DNA of 21,283 nucleotides, taken from contig CAZDWZ010000030.1 of the NCBI GenBank assembly GCA_964509425.1, forward strand, positions 1 to 21,283, written 5' to 3'. The translations under genes and the position numbers were made by a program. This DNA is from CAZDWZ01 sp964509425 (GTDB lineage Bacteria > Bdellovibrionota_C > UBA2361 > SZUA-149 > CAZDWZ01). This document shows, in pieces, positions 14,457 to 21,283 of this stretch; the first letter of the stretch is position 1, and every line of letters begins with the position of its first letter. The notes beneath the pieces are model-generated. The model saw nothing but the letters and a program-made list of their open reading frames with translations, had not been told where the DNA came from and did not search any database.

Positions 14457-15545
14457 ATGGCTGCGAGCCTGTACGATTTTTCAGTTGATCCAAGCAGTCC
14501 GAATTTCCGGGGAACGACCGTTCCTCCCTACAATCGTATCCCGGGAACCGACTGGGCGCACACGGCACCGCAGGACTTCGGCATCAATACCAAAGAAGGC
14601 GCGGACGCCTTCAATGCCATGATTTACCAGTACAGCAATGGCATCTCCGGGGCTCCGATGCCTCCGCCGGCCCCGGTTGATCCTCGCCATGTGATTGCCA
14701 AGGCTTACGGGGATGCGGGCATTGCCCGGGCGAATGCCCAGTTTGCGAATCGCACGCCACTTGGATTCGGGAACAGTCCGGTGCGTAATGCTCTTCGCTC
14801 GGGTGGTGGGGTGATTTATCCCAACCGCGCGGCTACGCCGGTAACTGGCGGGACGCCGACGATTTCTCCTGGTGTCACGACCACGATTCGATCGCCTGCG
14901 CAACAAGCCCGTCTCAATGCGAACATCACTCAATTCTCCACCGGCCCGGTTGGAACAACCAAGGCGAACAGTCTCACCAAGTTCACTCAGGACTTTGTTG
15001 ACCAACGAAAAAACCAGAAAGCCAATCTCGATCAGGAAACCGCGCACGTCGGGAGAACATACGACCCTAACGGACTTGAATCTGATTTGCGGCGTATCGC
15101 CCGCGAAGGGGCACTGCTCCGACGCTCAGCCGCCGAGCAAGCCATTCGTCGTGCCGGGCGTGACAACAGCGTATCCCGCATGGTAGGCGGCGGGGTGAAT
15201 TCCAGTTACCTCGATCGCGCTTACGGTGATAGCCTTGGCCGGATCTTGATGGATGCCGCTTTGAAGGGAAGTGACGTCGATCGCGAGAACGCCATGTATT
15301 TGCAGGCCCAGCGGAATGGGGCACTCGGGGCACGGTCTCGAATGAGCCAGGATTATGTGGATGCCGGCCTTTATCCTTATCGGGCATTGACGGAATTGCA
15401 GGCGGCCGATCTCGCCAACTTGGGGCGGATGGGGAATTTGGAGGATAACTATTCGATTTATGATTACGTCCCGGCTGACCAGGCGGCGCGGCGGAACTTG
15501 AATCTTTTGTCCGATCTCGAAGAAACCCGCAATCGATTCGGCTGA
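14457..15545 (+). CDS. putative internal virion (ejection) protein A
   Basis: The product is 362 residues from ATG 14457. A TTG at 14421 would extend it by 12 residues but falls on the promoter-like box, so I prefer the ATG. The N-terminal 100 residues are Pro/Gly/Asn-rich, and residues about 100-160 are Thr/Ser/Pro-rich and flexible. The C-terminal half is helical, Arg- and Ala-rich (E-S-D-L-R-R-I-A-R-E-G-A-L-L-R-R-S-A-A-E-Q-A-I-R-R-A-G-R), then D-N-A-like loops and an aromatic end. There is no signal. By place after the nozzle gene it corresponds to the first T7-type ejection protein (gp14, 196 residues in T7), though it is longer and I see no sequence match. Two bases separate it from the next gene. 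Confidence 0.55.
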   Translation: MAASLYDFSVDPSSPNFRGTTVPPYNRIPGTDWAHTAPQDFGINTKEGADAFNAMIYQYSNGISGAPMPPPAPVDPRHVIAKAYGDAGIARANAQFANRTPLGFGNSPVRNALRSGGGVIYPNRAATPVTGGTPTISPGVTTTIRSPAQQARLNANITQFSTGPVGTTKANSLTKFTQDFVDQRKNQKANLDQETAHVGRTYDPNGLESDLRRIAREGALLRRSAAEQAIRRAGRDNSVSRMVGGGVNSSYLDRAYGDSLGRILMDAALKGSDVDRENAMYLQAQRNGALGARSRMSQDYVDAGLYPYRALTELQAADLANLGRMGNLEDNYSIYDYVPADQAARRNLNLLSDLEETRNRFG

Positions 15546-15547
15546 TT

Positions 15548-16792
15548 ATGGCGTGGACTGTTGCAGATTTGTGGAACGAAGTTGAAGGCCCGTCATTGGT
15601 GGCCCCGGGCAGTGCGTGGGCTCGGGACAACATGATCAGCGGTGACGCTTTCGCCGAAGACAATTGGCGGCGTGACCCGAAGAGGGCTCCATGGCTTCGT
15701 AAGCCGACAGATTCGGATCGGATGATGGCTTACAATTTGCAGGCATCGAACCTTTCGAAGAAGCTACTCGAAAAGAATCAGGCGAATCGTTCCCAGCGCA
15801 ATGCGCAGATGCTTCAGGCTTTGCTCCAGCAACCGAACGTTAATTTGTTCACGCCACCGCGGGATGAAACGGAAGCGGCCGCCCAGGGATTGGTCCAACA
15901 GCGGATCAATGCCGAGAATCTCGGGTTCAAACTTTCGCTGGACGATCGGATGCGCCGCCGGAAGGAAGGGGCCGAGAACCAGACTCGAGCTTTGCAGTTG
16001 CGGGACCAGCGGTTGCAGGAAGCCATGATCCCATTGCAGATGGCTCAGGCTCGCCAGAACATGGTGATGCAGCGGGAAACGTTGAAGGACCGGGACGAAT
16101 CCAAGGTGATAAACGAAAGGTTGCGCCGCGAGCAAATGGCTCAATCGTTGGCTGCGCAACGCGCCAGCCAGCAGGATCGAAACTTCAAGCAGGCGCTGGA
16201 CTTGGTTGAGCGGACTGGCATCGATATCAATGCGGTTGCCAAGGCGTTTCCCGGTTTAACGGATGAACATTTAATGGCGCTTGATGCGGCTTCGAAATCT
16301 TTGGCTGAAGGTGATTTTGAAGCATACAACGAGATCAAGAGCGCGGCAGATGATTACACGGAACGGTTGAACGAAGCGGTCAGTGGTGCAGGATCAGCAT
16401 ACGAACAGGCGAATAAACCGACTTGGTTTGGGCTTCGTGGGGGTGTTGACCCGCAGAAGTTGGAACAGGAAAAGGCCAGGGCGCGCGATGCTTTCCTGAA
16501 GAGTATTTCCCGGGAAGCCACCGGGGCCGGAGTTCGCTTCGATCCCGGCGCATCCAGTTTCGTTCCTGCGGCGCCTGAGCCGGATCGTTACGTGGCGTTG
16601 GACCCGGCAGTGCTGGCGCAGCGGTCCGGGCGGTCTCGAGGTGTGCAAGGTTTGCTGCCGATTCCTCGGGATGGCATTCCAATTGTGCGTTCTCAACAGG
16701 AACTGCAGCAGTATGCCGATTACCCGCGCGTCCGCAGTGTGGACGGTCGTTTGAAGCTGAATCCTTTCTATACCCGCCGTTCCGTTCAGTAA
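15548..16792 (+). CDS. putative internal virion (ejection) protein B, coiled-coil
   Basis: The product is 414 residues. Residues about 60-220 are a long, highly charged, Gln/Arg-rich helical region (L-L-E-K-N-Q-A-N-R-S-Q-R-N-A-Q-M-L-Q-A-L-L, Q-D-R-N-F-K-Q-A-L-D-L-V-E-R) typical of coiled coils in phage ejection proteins. Residues 220-325 remain helical, and the last 90 are Pro- and Arg-rich. No catalytic motif is seen. It lies between ejection proteins A and C, the position of T7 gp15, which assembles the periplasmic part of the DNA injection channel. The assignment rests on composition and gene order. Confidence 0.6.
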   Translation: MAWTVADLWNEVEGPSLVAPGSAWARDNMISGDAFAEDNWRRDPKRAPWLRKPTDSDRMMAYNLQASNLSKKLLEKNQANRSQRNAQMLQALLQQPNVNLFTPPRDETEAAAQGLVQQRINAENLGFKLSLDDRMRRRKEGAENQTRALQLRDQRLQEAMIPLQMAQARQNMVMQRETLKDRDESKVINERLRREQMAQSLAAQRASQQDRNFKQALDLVERTGIDINAVAKAFPGLTDEHLMALDAASKSLAEGDFEAYNEIKSAADDYTERLNEAVSGAGSAYEQANKPTWFGLRGGVDPQKLEQEKARARDAFLKSISREATGAGVRFDPGASSFVPAAPEPDRYVALDPAVLAQRSGRSRGVQGLLPIPRDGIPIVRSQQELQQYADYPRVRSVDGRLKLNPFYTRRSVQ

Positions 16793-16799
16793 TCGGGAA

Positions 16800-16828
16800 T
16801 TGCCCCAACTGTCCCATAGTGGTATTCG
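16800..16828 (+). promoter_or_regulatory. promoter-like elements before the large ejection-protein gene
   Basis: TTGCCC at 16800-16805 and TATTCG at 16823-16828 are 17 bases apart. The second ends 9 bases before ATG 16838, which has no Shine-Dalgarno. The elements share sequence with those at 9968 (TTGCCC, then TG-K-TATTC), which makes chance less likely. Confidence 0.3.
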
Positions 16829-16837
16829 TGTGCCTAT

Positions 16838-19800
16838 ATGGCCCGAGATTGGTTTGATGCCCTGCCTGATATTGATACTTCAATTGATCAGGCTTTCGAG
16901 CTGCCAGAATTCAATGTTCTTGATTCGATCTTTGGTGGCCGGCTGAAGAAACAGGCTCAAGCCAATTACGATAACTTCGATGCGTATCAATCCCAACTCG
17001 CCACTGAAGAGGCTGCGTACCAAGCGCGCCAGGATGATCTAGCCCGCAAACAGGCACGATCGGAATTGATCCAGGACGTTGAGTTCGAGGATGTCCCAGC
17101 TCTTGATCGATTCCTTCTCGGGTTGGAGCAGGGTGGTAATCAGATTGGGCGGCAAGCGGCTGGTATTGCGGATGCCTTTCGGATCCCCGGCGCGCGGCGG
17201 GTGGCGCAGGACTTTGGGCGTGCCAGTGAGGAATTGGCGGATTTAACGGACAATCCCGGGCAGGGCTTGGGTGGACAGTTTGCCGAATGGTTTGCTAGTA
17301 ATGCGACGTCAGTTATTCCGACGCTGGCGGCTGGCGCGGTGGGCGGTGTCCCGGCATTGCTTGGTGCCGCGTTTTCACAAACAGCCGGATCGGTCTTCGA
17401 GGATGCTCAGGATTCCTACATTCGGCGTGGGCTGGACCCGGAGACAGCTCGGAACAGTTCGTATTTGCCGGCAACGATTGCGGGTGCCATTACGGCAGCT
17501 CTGACGTTCCTGGGACGGAACAGCGGCGTCGAGGCGTTGGTAAATCGGGAAGTCGTGAAGCGGACGATTACGCCGGCCGTGGTGTCGATCGTGAAAGGGG
17601 CTGGCGCTGAAGCTCTCGAGGAAGGCACAGACCAGTTGGCGCAGGGGATCATTGAGAATCTTTCCTACAATCCGGACAAGGGGATTGGCGAGATCGTTGG
17701 GGAAACGATCATGGCCGGAGCCGCCGGTGGATTGTTGGGCGGGCTTGGCGAGGTGGGCAGTGTCGCGTTGAGCCGGCGCGGAACGCCGCCAGCGCCGGAG
17801 GTTCCTCCTAATAGCGACCCCGAAGCACCCACTAATGTTACGGACGCTGCGCAGCCGCTGCTGGTTGATCCGCAAGGTGCAGGTGGTGCAGGTGGTGCAG
17901 GTGGTGCAGGTCGGGACTGGTTTGACCAGCTTCCCGAGGTTCCGCCGGGGATGTTTGATCAGATCAATGACATTCCCGGGATGTCCCCGGTTGGTGTGGT
18001 GTCGGATGCGGCGCCAGGGCAATTGCCGGAGTTTCCGGGCTCTGTCCCTGCTTTCGAACCGGAGGCCCAACCATTGCCGGCTGAATCTCCGGAGATGATG
18101 GCGGCTAGGCTGGCGATGGAACAACAGGCGCAACTGCGTCCAGGCTTCATCCCGGCCATCCCCGATGCTGGCTTTGATGCCCCGGTGGCCATAGATCAGC
18201 CAATCCCGCCAAGCGTGGCGGCTGTGCGCAGTGGTCTGCGGCGCGGGCAGCGGGTGCGTCCCATTATTCCCGCCGATGATTTATCTGAACCAACTGCCGA
18301 GGTTTCCTCGGTGGTTCAACCGTTAGGAGGTGAACAACAGAATGCACAAAGGATCGAAGAAGAAAGGCGGCAAGAAGGGGTGCAGTTAGCCCCTCCTGTT
18401 GCTCCCGTGGCTGGCGAGGCAAGTCCCGCTCAAGCGACCGCACCGCCGGCCACGGGTTCTTTCCAGTTTGAGGATGAAGCCGCGCCGGACATCATCGATA
18501 ACGATCAACTTGCGTTGATCGAGGTTGAGGACGGGAAAAAGTTCGGCACTCAAAGAGTGGGTGCGGATACGGTTCTTTATGCGGACAAGAATTCATACAA
18601 GGCCAATGCCGAGGCCACGGAGTTTCTACCGAAGAGTGATCGCGATTTAACGGCTGATGAGATTGCTGAGTTGGATCGACAGATAAACGAGCTGCGGGAG
18701 AAGAAGAGCTGGACCCCGGATGATCATCGGCAAATGAAGCTGCTTGAGCAGCAGCGCGGGCAGAAGTTTATGGAGTTTGAGCAGATGCCAGCCCCAGCGG
18801 AGGCTCCGTCGGAAGAGCAGCAGTTTTCTTTGCAGATTGAAGGCTCTGAGAACTTGCCACCGGAAGCAGCCAACTTACTGGAACGGTTCATGTCTTTCCC
18901 GGTTATGCGGGACTTGGACTGGTCAAAGCTGAAGATCGAAGTGGCTGAGCTGGCGAATGACGTTAGAGGCAGCAGGCTCGGCAATCTGATTCGATTGTCG
19001 AAGAACGCCAAGGCTACCACGTTGCCTCATGAGATCGGACATTTTCTGTTTGATGTTTTGCCGGAAAATTATCAGGTGGTGCTGGAAGAGACGCGTATGC
19101 GGATGCTGAACAGCCGGTACGATAACAATCCGCCGAATGAACTGGTGGCGGGAATGTCTTCGAACGAATTCCTGGAAGCATACAGGAAAGGTGACGTTCA
19201 GCCGGAAGATTATTGGCTGATCAATTCATCCGAATTGTTGGCTCATTTGTTTGCCAGTGAGGTCAGCCATAAGGCGTTTACGGAGCGGCACGGGGTGCCG
19301 ATGCTGAAGAAAATCCAACAGTGGTTCAGAGCCATGGTGGATACAGTAAAGCGATTCTTTAATGCACGGCCGGATGTTGATCGGATCCTCCGCGAACTCA
19401 TTGCGGGCAAGTTCAAGCCGTCGTTCGAAGAAGATGCAAAGTCGGATGAACAACTTTCGTTTCGTGCTACCAGTGACGCTGCGCGTAATGCACAGCAAGT
19501 TTTAACAGCCCCGGATGCCAGGCAGATTGAAGCTGAGAACCAATTGGCGCAGTCGACGAACCTGCTCGCGTTGATGGTGAAGCATGGGGTTCAAGGCGCG
19601 TCAACGGCCGCGCAGCGAGTGTTGCGGTTCTTTGATCTGGCTGGGATCAGCGCCACCGGTGAATCTGTTCTGGGCCGCACAGAAACTTATCAGGACATAA
19701 GGGCCTTACGTTCGTCGAGTCCGACGTTGCAGAAGCAGGCAGCGTTGGCGACGTCTTCGCAGATTCGTTTCCACGAAGCCAAAATGGAAGAGGCCATCGA

Positions 19801-21277
19801 GGATGGGAAGAAAGCTCTGGATACCATTAGCCGCCCGGGATTCGCCCGGAAGCTGGCGCGTGATTCCAAGTTGAAGTCCGAAGCGGATACGGCGGAGATG
19901 ATCCGTGAAGTGTCTGAGTCAATGTTCGGTTCGGCCTATAAGCTGGCTCAAAAGGCTTTGAACGAAGAATCGGATAATGATGTGCAGATTGCTCAGCTTG
20001 AAGCACAGCTTCGGGAGATCGAAGAAGCTCAGAAATCGTCGTCGGCCATGTCTCAGCTCATCACCGATTACGTGACGGTTCTTTCGTCCACACCGGAGGG
20101 GCAGGCGTGGCTTGGTGATCCGGATGCCAAACGATTAGACGGGTTGAAGATTTACAAGGACATCAAACGATCAACTGGGCAACCGGTGTTTAATGATTCC
20201 CTGCTCAACTGGGGCGCTTTCATTCTTTCCCGGAACAAGGATCTTCGGGATCAGCTTTGGGTGGCTCAGCTTTCGCGTAACTCCGCGGTGCGCGCGGGGA
20301 TGGGGGCCTATGAGGCCCGATTATTGGCCGACATGGAAAAGGATCAGCGCGGCACGGTCATGCGCGAGATTCGCGATTCCCGGCGGCGCCAGCGGGTGGA
20401 GGATTATGCCAAGTTCGCTTACCGGACATTGCATAAGGAAGTCCTCGCTGAGATGGAGGAAGCCGCGCAGAAGATCGAAGCCGGTGAGATCGCGGCCAAT
20501 GTTCTGGCTGATCCTGATTACAAAGCGTTCCGGAAAGAGGTATTTGATGATGCCGGCGTGCAGGGCCGGTTCGGATCGTTCATACCCGGGAAGGATGAAG
20601 TCTTTCCGCTGCCATCTGGGAAGACGGTAGACATTTCGATGGATGGGATGAGGGGGAACAAAGTTCCAACGCAACGCTGGGCAGAATGGGAGGCCGCGCG
20701 CGACGAACTGAAGGACTGGCTGCAGAACAACCCGGACCATCCGGATTACAGGGTTCACGAGATGAATTTGCAGAACCTTGAGGAATTCTATTACAACGAG
20801 ACGATTTATTCCCCGCACGATCGGGAACAGTTCTTCGAGGGCGCAATCAATACGATGCTGGATGCCGTCCGTAATGCTGGCGCCAGGACGGGGGCCTTGG
20901 TGTCTAAGTTGGTTCCGCGCTGGTCCTCGTTGAAGGAACAGTCTGGACATTGGTCGCAGCATTGGTCGCAGCAAATAGTGGCACAGCGGGTCAAAACACT
21001 TCGGTCCCACGGATTGAACTGGGATGGTAACGGTGGGTCGATACCGATCGAGCGGGTGAACCAACAATTCGTCCAGACTCATTTGAACCAGGTTCTTTAT
21101 TCCCTGAATCGGGGCTATTCACCATTCAAGGTGGGAGATGTGACCCAATCCGGCATGGAAGTTACTGCCGAAGATTTGGCGGATGCGCGGTTGCAGCATG
21201 AGGCGACAGTGGCCGGATTCAAGGTGATCGAAAGTAATTTCGTTCGGGAACAGTTTGTGATCGATACACGAACATGA
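16838..21277 (+). CDS. large ejection protein with HEIGH zinc-metallopeptidase motif
   Basis: The product is 1479 residues, the size class of T7 gp16 (1318). The N-terminus carries a charged helix (40-80), then three small-residue hydrophobic segments (about 153-187, 212-226, 286-311) that could insert in a membrane. A Pro/Gly linker follows, with four GAG triplets (347-358) and a second copy of the R-D-W-F-D-x-L-P motif (359-366; first copy at 3-10). Residues about 375-690 are Pro/Gln-rich and then helical. H731-E732-I-G-H735 followed by E799 (in S-S-E-L-L-A-H-L-F-A) is the gluzincin pattern of a zinc peptidase, a domain known from large polyvalent phage proteins. Residues 860-1479 are mostly helical and charged. 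The likely role is to enter the cell with the DNA, open the envelope and perhaps cleave a protein. The stop overlaps the next start (ATGA). Confidence 0.72.
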   Translation: MARDWFDALPDIDTSIDQAFELPEFNVLDSIFGGRLKKQAQANYDNFDAYQSQLATEEAAYQARQDDLARKQARSELIQDVEFEDVPALDRFLLGLEQGGNQIGRQAAGIADAFRIPGARRVAQDFGRASEELADLTDNPGQGLGGQFAEWFASNATSVIPTLAAGAVGGVPALLGAAFSQTAGSVFEDAQDSYIRRGLDPETARNSSYLPATIAGAITAALTFLGRNSGVEALVNREVVKRTITPAVVSIVKGAGAEALEEGTDQLAQGIIENLSYNPDKGIGEIVGETIMAGAAGGLLGGLGEVGSVALSRRGTPPAPEVPPNSDPEAPTNVTDAAQPLLVDPQGAGGAGGAGGAGRDWFDQLPEVPPGMFDQINDIPGMSPVGVVSDAAPGQLPEFPGSVPAFEPEAQPLPAESPEMMAARLAMEQQAQLRPGFIPAIPDAGFDAPVAIDQPIPPSVAAVRSGLRRGQRVRPIIPADDLSEPTAEVSSVVQPLGGEQQNAQRIEEERRQEGVQLAPPVAPVAGEASPAQATAPPATGSFQFEDEAAPDIIDNDQLALIEVEDGKKFGTQRVGADTVLYADKNSYKANAEATEFLPKSDRDLTADEIAELDRQINELREKKSWTPDDHRQMKLLEQQRGQKFMEFEQMPAPAEAPSEEQQFSLQIEGSENLPPEAANLLERFMSFPVMRDLDWSKLKIEVAELANDVRGSRLGNLIRLSKNAKATTLPHEIGHFLFDVLPENYQVVLEETRMRMLNSRYDNNPPNELVAGMSSNEFLEAYRKGDVQPEDYWLINSSELLAHLFASEVSHKAFTERHGVPMLKKIQQWFRAMVDTVKRFFNARPDVDRILRELIAGKFKPSFEEDAKSDEQLSFRATSDAARNAQQVLTAPDARQIEAENQLAQSTNLLALMVKHGVQGASTAAQRVLRFFDLAGISATGESVLGRTETYQDIRALRSSSPTLQKQAALATSSQIRFHEAKMEEAIEDGKKALDTISRPGFARKLARDSKLKSEADTAEMIREVSESMFGSAYKLAQKALNEESDNDVQIAQLEAQLREIEEAQKSSSAMSQLITDYVTVLSSTPEGQAWLGDPDAKRLDGLKIYKDIKRSTGQPVFNDSLLNWGAFILSRNKDLRDQLWVAQLSRNSAVRAGMGAYEARLLADMEKDQRGTVMREIRDSRRRQRVEDYAKFAYRTLHKEVLAEMEEAAQKIEAGEIAANVLADPDYKAFRKEVFDDAGVQGRFGSFIPGKDEVFPLPSGKTVDISMDGMRGNKVPTQRWAEWEAARDELKDWLQNNPDHPDYRVHEMNLQNLEEFYYNETIYSPHDREQFFEGAINTMLDAVRNAGARTGALVSKLVPRWSSLKEQSGHWSQHWSQQIVAQRVKTLRSHGLNWDGNGGSIPIERVNQQFVQTHLNQVLYSLNRGYSPFKVGDVTQSGMEVTAEDLADARLQHEATVAGFKVIESNFVREQFVIDTRT
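17876..17911 (+). repeat. four tandem copies of a 9-base repeat in the ejection-protein gene
   Basis: GGTGCAGGT occurs four times in a row and without mismatches, in frame, encoding Gly-Ala-Gly four times. Length changes by whole units would keep the frame. It forms a flexible hinge directly before the second R-D-W-F-D motif. Confidence 0.9.
20948..20971 (+). repeat. two tandem copies of a 12-base repeat (His-Trp-Ser-Gln twice)
   Basis: CATTGGTCGCAG is repeated exactly twice, in frame, near the C-terminal end of the large ejection protein. It looks like a recent small duplication. Confidence 0.85.
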
Positions 21278-21283
21278 TACGTC
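21274..21283 (+). CDS. start of a further gene, cut by the window end
   Basis: ATG 21274 overlaps the stop of the ejection-protein gene as ATGA, the junction form used repeatedly in this genome. Only three codons are visible (Met-Ile-Arg), so nothing can be said about the product. Confidence 0.35.

Overview
The window reads as part of a tailed bacteriophage (or prophage) genome with a short-tailed, T7-like virion module. All genes lie on the + strand, are packed tightly, and often overlap by 4 bp (ATGA/GTGA). I see no tRNA, rRNA, CRISPR array or transposase. The key evidence is gene order: an adaptor-like protein, then after an insertion a nozzle-like protein, then three large alanine- or glutamine-rich proteins in the place of the T7 gp14/gp15/gp16 ejection proteins. 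The host is probably a Gram-negative-type bacterium, because one product has a Sec-like and one a Tat-like signal and one glycosyltransferase resembles heptosyltransferases. I cannot name the host.

Layout: (1) 1-644, an (AT)19 tract running into an HNH endonuclease gene. (2) 697-2688, a small conserved hypothetical and an adaptor-like protein fused to a purple-acid-phosphatase-type metallophosphoesterase. (3) 2696-5001, a small Sec-signal protein and a large secreted-style adhesin (Ig-like, von Willebrand A and carbohydrate-binding-like domains). (4) 5015-9968, a self-contained transcription unit: palindromic operator and promoter, a small zinc-knuckle/HTH regulator, then three glycosyltransferases, two methyltransferases and a radical SAM enzyme, nearly all translationally coupled, closed by a strong intrinsic terminator. 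(5) 10004-12046, a small protein, a Tat-signal protein and a tail fibre that carries a diverged copy of the small protein as its N-terminal domain. (6) 12051-21277, the nozzle-like protein, two small overlapping genes and three putative ejection proteins, the last with a HEIGH zinc-peptidase motif. A further gene appears to start at 21274.

Reading the parts together: the tail genes build a podovirus-like injection machine with an unusually large set of surface-binding proteins. The glycan cassette sits among those adhesins between the adaptor and nozzle genes, and looks like a regulated accessory unit (a 'moron') that would build or cap a methylated glycan on the virion or on the host surface. 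That is the most unusual content of the window. The assignment of target and sugar is inference; the enzyme families are visible in the sequence.
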